A program made the translations under genes and the position numbers. DNA of 64,000 bases from assembly GCA_947501275.1 (NCBI GenBank), contig CANMVD010000001.1:682001-746000 (forward strand). Direction: 5' to 3'. The notes under the pieces were generated by a model. That model was not told the DNA's origin. It saw only the letters and a list, made by a program, of their open reading frames with translations, and made no database searches. The stretch comes from an uncultured Tateyamaria sp. GTDB taxonomy: Bacteria; Pseudomonadota; Alphaproteobacteria; Rhodobacterales; Rhodobacteraceae. Position 1 is the stretch's first letter. Every line of letters begins with the position of its first letter. Shown here one piece after another: positions 54,162-62,935 of this stretch.

Positions 54162-54374
54162 GCAGAGAAAGAACCGCCTTGAATGGTTGCTGACGTGCAG
54201 TTTGACAGCCATCAAGAGTGGAAGATGCAAACGGTCATCTCCAAACGGCAGAACCCTAAGTCAGAGGGTAGAAAAGGGCCGAGGAGGAATAAAGGTTGTG
54301 TCGCGCGACAGGAGCAGCTCAGTTCATTCGCTTGAAGTGTCTTTGGTATGACGTCAAATCAGGCTTAAATGGTA
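54162..54374. other. Convergent gap between flgI and fliP, no clear gene
   Basis: Short open frames exist here (for instance a 49-codon ATG frame from 54183), but none shows a recognisable motif or a good ribosome-binding site. I see no hairpin followed by a T-tract, so no clear terminator for either operon. The rod-binding protein gene flgJ, found after flgI in many bacteria, is not here. Confidence 0.5.
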
Positions 54375-55100
54375 CTAAAAGTAACTGCGCACCAAACTTC
54401 CAGCAATCAAGCTCCACCCATCAGCCATGACGAAAAACGCAAGTTTAAACGGGAGCGAAACGATTGCTGGCGGGACCATCATCATCCCCATACTCATGAG
54501 GACAGCGGCCGCAACAAGATCAATGATCAAAAACGGCAAGAAGACCAGAAATCCAATCTGAAAAGCACGGGAAATTTCCGACAGCATGAAACTCGGGATC
54601 ATTACAGACAAAGACGCATCCGGTGTAAGTTCTTGTCCACGGGTGTCCGGCCTCAAATCGGCCATTGCAGAAAATGTATCGGGATTCATGCGATCCGCCA
54701 TGAAAACACGAAAAGGTTCGAGTGTTCTAACAAAAGCCGTTTCTGCATCAATCTCTTCATTGGTCAGAGGTTGAAGACCGTTTGTCCAAGCCTCCGTGAA
54801 CACAGGCTCCATGACAAAGTACGTCAGAAACAACGCAAGGCTGACGATCAACATATTGGGGGGCGATTGTTGCAATCCAATTGCCTGCCTCAGAATGGAA
54901 AGAACGGTCACGAGGAACGGAAAACATGTAACCATGATCGCCAGTCCTGGAGCGAGGCTAAGCACCGTAATCAGCGCGATGAGCTGCAGCGTACGCGCCG
55001 TTAAAGAACTTTCATCACCAAGCGAAATTGCGACATCTTGCGCCTGCACAACCACAGGCAACAACAATAGGAAAATTGAAAGTATGATGCGCTTGAGCAT
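54375..55100 (-). CDS. fliP: Flagellar export gate protein FliP
   Basis: A 241-residue core membrane protein of the flagellar type III export gate. A signal peptide (1-20, ending VVQAQ) is followed by four membrane segments; FFLTYF-like LFLTYFVMEPVF, SVMIPSFMLSEISRAFQIGF and IDLVAAAVLMSMGMMMVPP are family signatures. It is last in the minus-strand group fliF-fliH-fliN-fliP, four bases after fliN. The gate partners FliQ, FliR and FlhB are not in this window. Confidence 0.95.
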   Translation of the reverse strand: MLKRIILSIFLLLLPVVVQAQDVAISLGDESSLTARTLQLIALITVLSLAPGLAIMVTCFPFLVTVLSILRQAIGLQQSPPNMLIVSLALFLTYFVMEPVFTEAWTNGLQPLTNEEIDAETAFVRTLEPFRVFMADRMNPDTFSAMADLRPDTRGQELTPDASLSVMIPSFMLSEISRAFQIGFLVFLPFLIIDLVAAAVLMSMGMMMVPPAIVSLPFKLAFFVMADGWSLIAGSLVRSYF

Positions 55101-55104
55101 CTAA

Positions 55105-55398
55105 CTAGGTGCTCGAAACATTGTCGAAAATCTCAGTTAGACGGACGACCAGTTGACCGTCTTCGCTGCCATCCGCCTCTTCTAAGACACCACGCGCGAT
55201 CAACTGATCCCCGACAAACAGGTCAACCGGATCTTCAACCCGCTTGTCCAACGTCAGGACTGCATTCGGTCCGAGCATGACCAAATCACGCACGAGTGGC
55301 CGAGCCTTTCCAACAGAGACCGTTATTTCGATCGGAACTGCCGTGAACGGATTGCTTTTGTCTGATGCCAAGGATTGTGGATCGGGCAGATCAGTCAT
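55105..55398 (-). CDS. fliN: Flagellar motor switch protein FliN
   Basis: A 97-residue C-ring protein consisting almost only of the SpoA domain: VPIEITVSVGKARPLVRDLVML and LFVGDQLIARGVLE match FliN. ATG 55398 was chosen because it gives the normal compact protein and lies inside the fliH end with an eight-base overlap; the frame continues to 55443. FliG and FliM are not encoded in this window. Confidence 0.9.
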   Translation of the reverse strand: MTDLPDPQSLASDKSNPFTAVPIEITVSVGKARPLVRDLVMLGPNAVLTLDKRVEDPVDLFVGDQLIARGVLEEADGSEDGQLVVRLTEIFDNVSST

Positions 55399-55990
55399 GG
55401 CTTGCCTCACTTTTTTGCGATTGGAAATAATCGGAGACCGCACCTCCGATTTCGGAAACTACGCGACCAAGATCGATGACCGTTTCTATGTCAGCCAAAC
55501 GAATAACGACCTGGTCTTCGGCGAGCTTTGGATCACTCACCAACTCAAAGGGCTGGGTTAGGTTTTCTGCACACAGGTTTTCAACTTGCTCCAAGTTGGC
55601 AGTGTTCGTCGCTAATTGGATTTTCCCATCGAGCTTCCGTTGCGTCAGGTTTCCGATCTCTTCTTTCAGATGAGCGCCCAAGCTGTTTTGGGCAATTCTT
55701 GGCAAAAGCGTTTCGACGATCATCTGCATGATCTCTTGGACTGACTTCTGCATCGTCGCGCGCATTTCGTGATATTGGAACGATGCATCCTGCAAGTTGG
55801 AAGCGAGCGCTGCGGAAACACTTGTATTGGTTGAAATCTGAGCCTTGGCCGCGTCTTCCCATCCTGCCTGGTACCCGTTCTCAAAGGCCTCCAGCTTTTG
55901 GTCTTCTATTTCGGACCGAGACGTATGTTCGGCGTGCGAAACCGCTGGCCTGTCTGAGCCAAAATCCTGAAACAGATTGGAACTGCTCAT
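55391..55990 (-). CDS. fliH: FliH-like flagellar export regulator
   Basis: A 199-residue cytoplasmic protein with the pattern of FliH: an N-terminal charged stretch, GYQAGWEDAAKAQ at about 40-52 of the GxxxG type, a long helix, and a C-terminal domain from about 120. FliH binds and restrains the export ATPase FliI. Similarity is weak, so position between fliF and fliN carries much of the call. The ATG at 55990 overlaps the fliF TGA by one base. Confidence 0.75.
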   Translation of the reverse strand: MSSSNLFQDFGSDRPAVSHAEHTSRSEIEDQKLEAFENGYQAGWEDAAKAQISTNTSVSAALASNLQDASFQYHEMRATMQKSVQEIMQMIVETLLPRIAQNSLGAHLKEEIGNLTQRKLDGKIQLATNTANLEQVENLCAENLTQPFELVSDPKLAEDQVVIRLADIETVIDLGRVVSEIGGAVSDYFQSQKSEASHD

Positions 55991-57624
55991 CACGCTCGTT
56001 CCTCCTCTTCTTCAAGCCAACTTCTCAAAATTTCGACCGTTTCTTCCTGACGTTCACCAATCATTGAGCGCAGACGGTCAACCGGGTCGGTGGAGATGGC
56101 TGGAACACCTTCTTCTCCCATGAAGCCCATCTGAGGAAGTGCAGGTAAATCAGGTAACGCCGTATCGAGACCCAGATCTGGCAAGTCTGTTCCAGAATCA
56201 TTGGCCGCGATCGCCACCTCTGCACCCGCTCCCATACCGTCATGCAAATTGGCCTGCGCTGGCGCCGGCAACGCAGCCTGTGCTGGCGCCCGAGACAAAA
56301 CAGGGCGCACAACAAACAATCCCAGAATCAGCGTCACGATAGCAAGAATAGCCATCTGAACCGCGGACATCAGATCTACTTCAAACTGATCCATGAACGA
56401 CGCGGTGACTTCTGTACCCATCGGCAGAACGGATTGAAGCGCCATAGATTTGATAGTGATTACGTCCCCTCGAGCCTCGTCAAAACCAACCGCCGATTCG
56501 ACAAGTTCTCGCAACGATCCAAGCTCTTCTTCTGTACGCGCAATTGACGTTGGTTCTCCGTTTTCCGCTGTTTCGGCCACTTCGTTAACCAGCACGGCCA
56601 CAGTCACACGCTTAACAGCTCCAGCGGCTCGCACGATGGCGCGCTCGGTTTCCGACACCTCGTAATTGATTCGCTCGCGGGTTTCGGAGTTCTGCGAGGT
56701 CGCAGTGTCGCCACCGCCAGCATCACCGTCCGGCAAATTCGAAGCGACTGTTACATTCCCACCGCCTTCTTCATTCGAATTACTAGTGCGTTCTTCAGTA
56801 TCAGTACTGATGGCGACTCTGCCTTCAGGGTCAAATCGACGTTCTCGAAACTCTTCGGTTTCGGTAACCGTTTCGACACTCACTTCTACTACCGCATTGC
56901 CTTGACCGACACGTGCCTCAAGCAGCCTTTCCACGCGCTCGCGAAGCACTTGTGCTTTGTCGTCTGCACCTGTTGCCGGGGCGGAATCTTCTGTGTTGCC
57001 GACAACGGCACCATTAGAATCAATTACTGTGACATCATCCGGTGACAGGCCCGCAACTGCCGATGCGACAAGAAAGCGAATCGCCTTGGCCTGCTGCGCC
57101 GACAAACCAGCTCCGTTTGGAGTAACGGACACAGAAGCTGTAGGCGTTACGCCCCGCTGAAATGGGTTTGAACCCGTTGACGCGACGTGTACTCGCGCCA
57201 TCGTTACATGAGAACTGGCCACAATGGTGCGGGCCAATTCGCCTTCTTTCGCGCGCCAATATGCAGCGTCAAACATCTGCGATGTCGTGCCAAACCCCGA
57301 CAAACCGTCCAACAGTTCATAACCACGATTGCTATTTGCGGGCAGCCCCTCGCTCGCGAGTGTCAAGCGAAGTTGATCGCGATCGCTGGACGCAACGAAT
57401 ATGGAACTGCCACGGACTTCAAACGGGACCCCGCGCTGTTCCAAAGACCGCACGACGTCACCAGCCGCACCGTTTTCAAGACCAGCATAGAGTAAGGTCA
57501 TGGAAGGCGCCGCAACCATCCGAGACATGGTTAGCACCGCTAAAAACATGGCTACCGTAGCAACCACGACCGTGATTTGCCGCCGGATATCAAGACCCAT
57601 CCAGACATTCAGTAATTGCTGCAC
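55990..57624 (-). CDS. fliF: Flagellar MS-ring protein FliF
   Basis: A 544-residue inner-membrane ring protein. There is a first membrane segment at about 17-38, ring-building motifs (TLLYAGLENGAAGDVVRSLEQRGVPFEVRG in outline, REGELARTI-like KEGELARTIVASSHV), an acidic low-complexity loop near 270-330, a second membrane segment near 430, and a short cytoplasmic tail that should bind FliG. It heads the minus-strand operon and is divergent from fliL. A CtrA-like site lies 62 bases upstream of its start. Confidence 0.95.
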   Translation of the reverse strand: MQQLLNVWMGLDIRRQITVVVATVAMFLAVLTMSRMVAAPSMTLLYAGLENGAAGDVVRSLEQRGVPFEVRGSSIFVASSDRDQLRLTLASEGLPANSNRGYELLDGLSGFGTTSQMFDAAYWRAKEGELARTIVASSHVTMARVHVASTGSNPFQRGVTPTASVSVTPNGAGLSAQQAKAIRFLVASAVAGLSPDDVTVIDSNGAVVGNTEDSAPATGADDKAQVLRERVERLLEARVGQGNAVVEVSVETVTETEEFRERRFDPEGRVAISTDTEERTSNSNEEGGGNVTVASNLPDGDAGGGDTATSQNSETRERINYEVSETERAIVRAAGAVKRVTVAVLVNEVAETAENGEPTSIARTEEELGSLRELVESAVGFDEARGDVITIKSMALQSVLPMGTEVTASFMDQFEVDLMSAVQMAILAIVTLILGLFVVRPVLSRAPAQAALPAPAQANLHDGMGAGAEVAIAANDSGTDLPDLGLDTALPDLPALPQMGFMGEEGVPAISTDPVDRLRSMIGERQEETVEILRSWLEEEEERA

Positions 57625-57685
57625 AACTGCCTCCGTCCCGTCACACGTTCTGCGTGACTGTCAAAACAGCAATGAACGATCAGCC

Positions 57686-57700
57686 TTAACAATCGGTTAG
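57686..57700. promoter_or_regulatory. CtrA-like site between fliF and fliL
   Basis: TTAA-CAATCGG-TTAG matches TTAA-N7-TTAA at seven of eight positions. It lies in the 121-base divergent region, 62 bases from fliF and 46 bases from fliL, and could serve both operons. Confidence 0.6.
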
Positions 57701-57745
57701 TTGATCTGTGCGAAAAGCAATTGAACGCAAATGAATGGGAAGAAA

Positions 57746-58234
57746 ATGACAGACGCTGTGGCCGAACCACCAGAAGACATTAAAAAGCCTTCGAAGTTGC
57801 CACTTGTCCTTGGTCTTGTGGCGGCTTTGGCGGGCGGCGGAGGTGGCTTCTATGCGACATTTTCCGGCATGGTACTTGCACCCAAAACAGACGAGGCGAA
57901 GGTAGAAGCGCCGGAGGCTCCGAACGCATTGCCCGACGTGTCGTTTGTTCCTGTGGACCCAGTAATCGTTTCTTTGGGTCCTTCATCTGCGGGTCGTCAC
58001 TTGCAGTTTCGCGCACAACTGGAAGTTCCATCTCAGTACGAAGAAGATGTCACAACCCTTCTTCCCAGAGTGGTAGATGTTCTGAATGGTTACTTACGTG
58101 CTTTGGAGACACAAGATCTGGAAAGCGCTTCTGCCTTAACCAGGCTGCGCGCTCAGATGTTGCGCCGCGTGCAAATCGTCGCTGGGCCTGGTCGGGTAAA
58201 TGATCTGCTCGTCATGGAATTTGTCATTAACTGA
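57746..58234 (+). CDS. fliL: Flagellar basal-body protein FliL
   Basis: A 162-residue single-pass membrane protein that supports the stator. A lysine-bearing N-terminus is followed by the helix LPLVLGLVAALAGGGGGFYATF (about 19-40) and a periplasmic FliL domain with VPVDPVIVSLG and RHLQFRAQLEVP, ending in VMEFVIN. ATG 57746 lies close to GGGAAGAA; an ATG at 57731 is possible but has no ribosome-binding site. It starts the plus-strand run that leads to flhA. Confidence 0.9.
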   Translation: MTDAVAEPPEDIKKPSKLPLVLGLVAALAGGGGGFYATFSGMVLAPKTDEAKVEAPEAPNALPDVSFVPVDPVIVSLGPSSAGRHLQFRAQLEVPSQYEEDVTTLLPRVVDVLNGYLRALETQDLESASALTRLRAQMLRRVQIVAGPGRVNDLLVMEFVIN

Positions 58235-58245
58235 GGGTGAGGGAC

Positions 58246-58623
58246 ATGGACTTAATCGCAGATATTCTCTTGGCCGCCGGCGCCTTTGGAGCAGGCTTCT
58301 ACTGCTTTATCCTCAGCCGCAGGCTCAAGAAATTTAACAACTTAGAAAAGGGCGTTGGTGGCGCTGTCGCTGTGCTTTCAGCACAGGTCGACGACCTGAA
58401 TAGAACATTGACTGCAGCGCAACAGACGGCCGCGGCGTCGGCCGAAACACTCAGCGACTTGACCATGCGAGCGGAGGAAATGTCAAAGCGGTTGGATCTG
58501 CAAATGGCATCGCTTCACGATGTCCCGGCACCTCCGCAAACTCCCAAGCCTCAACACGCTGAACCAGAGGTTAAATCGCCTTCTGAACCTCTGTTTACTA
58601 GACGCGCGTTGGGCACAAATTGA
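58246..58623 (+). CDS. Small membrane protein of the flagellar operon
   Basis: A 125-residue protein with one N-terminal membrane segment (about 3-24), a coiled coil at about 35-90, and a proline-rich tail. Related small genes follow fliL in some alphaproteobacteria, perhaps the DUF6468 group, but I am not sure of the family. GAGGGTGAGGG precedes the ATG, 11 bases after the fliL stop. The position between fliL and the motE-like gene suggests a motor-associated role. Confidence 0.7.
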   Translation: MDLIADILLAAGAFGAGFYCFILSRRLKKFNNLEKGVGGAVAVLSAQVDDLNRTLTAAQQTAAASAETLSDLTMRAEEMSKRLDLQMASLHDVPAPPQTPKPQHAEPEVKSPSEPLFTRRALGTN

Positions 58624-59228
58624 TGGCACGTTCAGGCAAATCCAAAGTGCGTGCAGCGGGCAAAGGTTCGCTTTTGCTCATTGCGGGTCTCATGCTGTCT
58701 TCGGCCACCGTACGCGTTTTCACAAGCGCAGAAACAGCTTTTGCGCAATCGGACTTGGCGAATCAACTGCTGCGATCCGCAACCAATGATGCGAACGTCA
58801 AAGCCGAACCGGTTGATCGACCAGCAGTGACATCTCTTTTGAACTCGCTGCGCTCTCGCGAGATGGCGGTTGCACAGCGCGAGCAGAAATTGGATGTGCG
58901 CGCCAAATCTCTAGAGGTAGCGCAACGAGAGATTGAACGTCGATTGGTTGCTCTCGAGCAGGCTGAAATTCGACTAAGTGAAACACTTTCTCTTGCATCA
59001 ACAGCTGCCGAAGATGACTTGGCGCAACTCACAAACGTCTACGAAAACATGAAGCCAAAAGATGCAGCTGCTGTATTCGAAGCCATGGAACCAGAGTTTG
59101 CGGCAGGGTTTTTGGCCAGAATGCGACCAGACACCGCTGCAAAGGTGATGTCTGGTCTTGACCCAAGTTTTGCATATTCTGTCAGCGCCATTTTAGCTGG
59201 CAGAAACGCAAATACCCCTAAAAACTGA
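58623..59228 (+). CDS. MotE-like motility protein (MgtE-N type domain)
   Basis: A 201-residue exported or membrane-anchored protein: a hydrophobic segment at about 15-40, a coiled coil at 70-125, and a C-terminal helical domain resembling the MgtE intracellular N domain (YENMKPKDAAAVFEAMEPEFAAGF). This layout is that of MotE, which in rhizobia acts as a chaperone for a periplasmic motor protein. The ATG overlaps the preceding stop by one base. Naming follows domain layout and context; identity with a specific characterised MotE is not shown. Confidence 0.78.
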   Translation: MARSGKSKVRAAGKGSLLLIAGLMLSSATVRVFTSAETAFAQSDLANQLLRSATNDANVKAEPVDRPAVTSLLNSLRSREMAVAQREQKLDVRAKSLEVAQREIERRLVALEQAEIRLSETLSLASTAAEDDLAQLTNVYENMKPKDAAAVFEAMEPEFAAGFLARMRPDTAAKVMSGLDPSFAYSVSAILAGRNANTPKN

Positions 59229-59297
59229 CTCAGAGACAGTCTTTTTTAACTGCTCTCTGACACACTTCCACAAACGCAATTTGCTGGATGATGCATC

Positions 59298-60167
59298 ATG
59301 GTTGGAATTATTGGAATTGTCACCATTTTCGTAATGGTCTTCGGTGGATATCTTGCCGCAGGCGGCAAAATGGGCATCATTCTAAAGTCACTACCTTTCG
59401 AAATGACGATGATTATGGGGGCTGCCGTAGGCGCGTTTCTAATAAGTAACTCTATTTCAGAAGTAAAGCATACGATGAAGGATGTGGGTAAAGTCTTCAA
59501 AGGTCCAAAATGGATACAAGCCGATTATAGAGATCTTTTGTGTCTGCTATTTGAGCTCATTAGATTGGCTCGTCAAAATCCGGTTGCTATTGAAGAGCAC
59601 ATTGAAGACCCAGAAAATTCTTCGATCTTTTCACAATATCCAAAAATTGTCGCCGACAAGGAAGCCACAGCTTTAATCTGTGACACGATGCGCTCTGCCT
59701 CCATGAACTATGATGACCCGCACCAGGTTGAAGAAGTTCTGGAAAAGCGTATGGAAGCAAACATGCATCACGCGATGCATTCCAGCCATGCCTTACAGAC
59801 AGTTGCTGATGGATTGCCGGCTCTGGGCATTGTGGCTGCCGTTCTCGGTGTCATCAAAACCATGGCATCAATTGATCAACCGCCCGAAGTGTTGGGAAAA
59901 TTGATCGGTGGAGCCTTGGTCGGTACGTTTCTCGGTGTCTTCCTAGCCTATGGCCTTGTTGGCCCATTCGCGGCCAAAGTAAAGGCAGTTGTTGAAGAAG
60001 ACGCCCACTTCTACCAACTCATTCGCGAAGTGTTGGTCGCTAACCTACACAATCATTCTACGAATATATGCATCGAAGTTGGGCGCCAGAACACACCTTC
60101 TCATTTTCGCCCAACTTTCTCCGATCTCGAAGAAGCCATCAAATCCGTTAAACAGAGCGCCGCCTGA
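59298..60167 (+). CDS. motA: Flagellar stator protein MotA
   Basis: A 289-residue proton-channel subunit with four membrane segments, two near the N-terminus (about 3-50) and two at about 170-230 around a long cytoplasmic loop. Typical sequences are AVGAFLISNS, LEKRMEANMHHAMHSSHAL, and ADGLPALGIVAAVLGVIKTM with the conserved proline. It should pair with the MotB encoded 10 kb upstream. Its TGA overlaps the next gene start by one base. Confidence 0.94.
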   Translation: MVGIIGIVTIFVMVFGGYLAAGGKMGIILKSLPFEMTMIMGAAVGAFLISNSISEVKHTMKDVGKVFKGPKWIQADYRDLLCLLFELIRLARQNPVAIEEHIEDPENSSIFSQYPKIVADKEATALICDTMRSASMNYDDPHQVEEVLEKRMEANMHHAMHSSHALQTVADGLPALGIVAAVLGVIKTMASIDQPPEVLGKLIGGALVGTFLGVFLAYGLVGPFAAKVKAVVEEDAHFYQLIREVLVANLHNHSTNICIEVGRQNTPSHFRPTFSDLEEAIKSVKQSAA

Positions 60168-62491
60168 TGGCTTGGAAAATTTTCACTCACTGCATACTTT
60201 TCTGGATTTTCACATCATCAGCGTGGGCCCAAGCGTTGATTGTAAGATCTGGAGATCACGAAGGATTCTCCCGCCTGGTTTTCCGTGTTCCTGACGATAG
60301 TCAGTGGACTTTGGAAAACAACGCCCAAAACGCAACGATTCAGATTTCAGACTTCTCTGAAGGGTTTGATGTTTCAAGAGTTTTTGATCTTATTGGCAAA
60401 AGGTACATTTCTAACATCAATACAACGCTAAACGAACTGTCAATTTCCTTCTCTTGCGAATGCATAGCGGAAGCCTATCAACAGCAGAATGGCTTTATTG
60501 TAATAGATGTATCAGATTATAAAACAGAAGATAATCTAGAAAGCTTCAAGAAATCACCTCGGGACGCAATGCGCCTGAACAATCGGAAACTACGATTCCG
60601 CGGTATTGAAGGATCCCTGAATTCATCTCCCTTATTTACTTTCAGTGAGCCTGAAACACAATCTGTTCAAAAAAACCCTGTGCCCCCTACGGTTCAAGAC
60701 AGCAATTCTCTAGCTTCAGTGCTTCTTGACCACTCAATGGAGCTAAACCAGGAAGGTTCCAGTTTAAACTTGCTAAAAAGATCTCATCAAGATCTCGCAA
60801 ATCAAATTGCCAAAGCATCAACTCAGGGCTTACTGAACGCAAATAACTATACCTTTACCGAACAAGAATCGATAGATACTGGCGCAGTCGATGTAGTTGA
60901 TCAAAGCTTATCTCATGACGGGGTGGAAGTTGGTGCAAAAACGCCAGAGATGATTAATAACCTGCGCGTTACCACGAGCATGGATTTTCCAAATGACTTC
61001 AAAGCGCCCGAAAGTTCACCTGCATCTTCTGGTTTGCAGTGCTTGCCCGACGAAAAGATTGAATTAGAAGTTTGGGGATCCGACGAACCCATGGCGGCAC
61101 AAGTCGCCGAGCTTCGCGAAGATTTGTATTCAGACCTTGATCGATTGAATCATGACGTTGCGAAACGGCTGTCCAAGTTATACTTGCATTTTGGCTTCGG
61201 AGCAGAGGCTCGGCAGGTCCTGGAGATTACCAACGACTTGTTAAACAGCGCTCCTGTCCTGATGGAAATCTCGGAAATTATGGAATTCGGGTTCTCCAAA
61301 AACCCAACGCACCTACCGGCATTTCAAGAGTGCGATGGTGATGTGGCGTTGTGGGCAATTCTTTCGCAAAAATCAGTGCCGACCACTTCAGCAGTTAACA
61401 CAAGTGCAGCGCTTAGAGCTCTCGGTGCTCTACCAATTCATTTGCGTAGATTCATAGCCCCAGAACTTAGTCGCCGACTTCTGAACTACGGGGATGAGGA
61501 CGGTGCGGCTGCTGCTCTTCGTAGTGTATCTCGTAGGGATGAACCGTTGTCAGGCTCAGGGCAACTTGCGCGCGCGGAACTTGAAATGTCTTCCGGCGCA
61601 ACTGATGCTGCACGCAGCACCTTGGCAAGTGTTGTTACTTCTAATGAACAGCACTCTGCCGAAGCTCTAATCAAATTTGTCGATTCTCATTTAGCAGCCG
61701 ACACTCAGATCGACGAGAGTGTCGCAACACTGGTAGAAGCTTACGCCTTTGAGATGCGCAACGACCCATTAGGCTCGGAGCTGCGCCGCACTTACATTCT
61801 TGCTCTGGCAAAGTCAGGTCAGTTTGATGCTTCTTTCAGGGAATTCAATCGCCGCAGTATTCAGCAAGGTGATTTGGAAAACGAGGATGAGCTAAGGCAC
61901 ACAGTGATCAACATAATGACAGAAACAGCGCCAGATGTAGTTTTTCTAGAAAATTTTTTCTCTGACATCGTGAGCAACGGGCCAATCACAAACATCACAA
62001 CAGTTAAAAACGTAGTCAACCGGTTAGTTGAATTAGGTTTTGCTTCTGAAGCAGATTCGTTGATAGCGAACTCAACAGGAATTGATAATACAGCTTCGTT
62101 GAAAATTATCCGTGCGAAGATTGCATTGCAACTTGGACGACCTTCTGAAGCGCAAGCAATTTTATTTGGCGTAGAAACACCCAAAGCCAATGCTTTGAAA
62201 GCCATAGCAAAGCTACAGTCCGCCGACTTCGACGGAGCCAGAGAGCTCTTTACAAAGCAGGGAGAGAGTAATTTGAGCTTGATATCAGCCTTGATGGCGG
62301 AGGATTGGCAATATCTTTCTGAACAGGGAACTGGCGCTTATAGCGCTCTGGCCGAGCTATCTGAGCATACCATTGAAACGGACAATGAGAACGAAGGAAT
62401 GCTCGGTCGCGCAACATCTTTTGTTTCAGAAAGTCAAAACGCAAGGCAGATCGTAGGCGATCTTCTCACCGAACAGTCGAACGTTGAATGA
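60167..62491 (+). CDS. Secreted TPR-like protein of the flagellar operon
   Basis: A 774-residue protein I cannot name. It has a signal peptide (about 1-22, ending SSAWAQ). An AMIN-like start follows (HEGFSRLVFRVPDDSQW), then a low-complexity part, and from about 330 to the end many helical pairs of TPR/SEL1 style (FGFGAEARQVLEITNDLL, RGQLARAELEMSS-like GQLARAELEMSSGATDAA). It is probably periplasmic and, from its place after motA with a one-base overlap, may serve the motor, as MotC does in rhizobia. The DNA is visibly more AT-rich than most of the window. Confidence 0.72.
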   Translation: MAWKIFTHCILFWIFTSSAWAQALIVRSGDHEGFSRLVFRVPDDSQWTLENNAQNATIQISDFSEGFDVSRVFDLIGKRYISNINTTLNELSISFSCECIAEAYQQQNGFIVIDVSDYKTEDNLESFKKSPRDAMRLNNRKLRFRGIEGSLNSSPLFTFSEPETQSVQKNPVPPTVQDSNSLASVLLDHSMELNQEGSSLNLLKRSHQDLANQIAKASTQGLLNANNYTFTEQESIDTGAVDVVDQSLSHDGVEVGAKTPEMINNLRVTTSMDFPNDFKAPESSPASSGLQCLPDEKIELEVWGSDEPMAAQVAELREDLYSDLDRLNHDVAKRLSKLYLHFGFGAEARQVLEITNDLLNSAPVLMEISEIMEFGFSKNPTHLPAFQECDGDVALWAILSQKSVPTTSAVNTSAALRALGALPIHLRRFIAPELSRRLLNYGDEDGAAAALRSVSRRDEPLSGSGQLARAELEMSSGATDAARSTLASVVTSNEQHSAEALIKFVDSHLAADTQIDESVATLVEAYAFEMRNDPLGSELRRTYILALAKSGQFDASFREFNRRSIQQGDLENEDELRHTVINIMTETAPDVVFLENFFSDIVSNGPITNITTVKNVVNRLVELGFASEADSLIANSTGIDNTASLKIIRAKIALQLGRPSEAQAILFGVETPKANALKAIAKLQSADFDGARELFTKQGESNLSLISALMAEDWQYLSEQGTGAYSALAELSEHTIETDNENEGMLGRATSFVSESQNARQIVGDLLTEQSNVE

Positions 62492-62581
62492 TGCCTTGAT
62501 ATAAGTTGTCTGAAACTTGGTGATGAATTTTAAACTATTTATCACTAGTTTTAGAAAAGTTGAGAAACCTATGGCAGGCAT

Positions 62582-62935
62582 ATGGCTAAGCTAACAACCA
62601 CTTACGTCTATAATTACTTTGATTCTTGCCATCTCGACGGATCGCTACAGGCCGAGTTAAAAAATTCTTGGCGTTACTTGAGAGAGATTTCTGCACGCCT
62701 TCATATAAATGAAGATTTCGAATTCTCTAACATTCTAAAGACTTCAGTTCGTAAATGCTGCAACTGCAAGCGAAACTCCCGTCTTCATTTCCAAATTTCC
62801 GATACTGGAGCCGCTGTTTCCAGTTTCTTATATTCGTACGCTAATGAGTTTTATACTGCTGCAATCGGCGGCGGTATGAAAATCCATCATAGGTTTCTTC
62901 TAAAGTCCCAAATATCGAAAGTTTGCTTGAGATGA
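62582..62935 (+). CDS. Unknown 117-residue ORF coupled to flhA
   Basis: No family is recognised. The protein is basic, with a cysteine cluster KCCNCKRNS near residues 58-66 and a possible amphipathic N-terminal part. Its TGA overlaps the flhA ATG by the usual ATGA, and no other frame is open across this gap, both arguing that it is real. Against it, the DNA is AT-rich (the line 62521-62580 has 18 G/C in 60) and the ribosome-binding site is poor (AGG three bases before ATG). It could be an old flagellar gene now decaying. Confidence 0.5.
   Translation: MAKLTTTYVYNYFDSCHLDGSLQAELKNSWRYLREISARLHINEDFEFSNILKTSVRKCCNCKRNSRLHFQISDTGAAVSSFLYSYANEFYTAAIGGGMKIHHRFLLKSQISKVCLR

Noticed and set aside
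59230-59260. Stem-loop with a T-rich loop upstream of motA
   Set aside because: The stem has a bulge and the T-run is in the loop, not after the stem, so it is not a convincing terminator.
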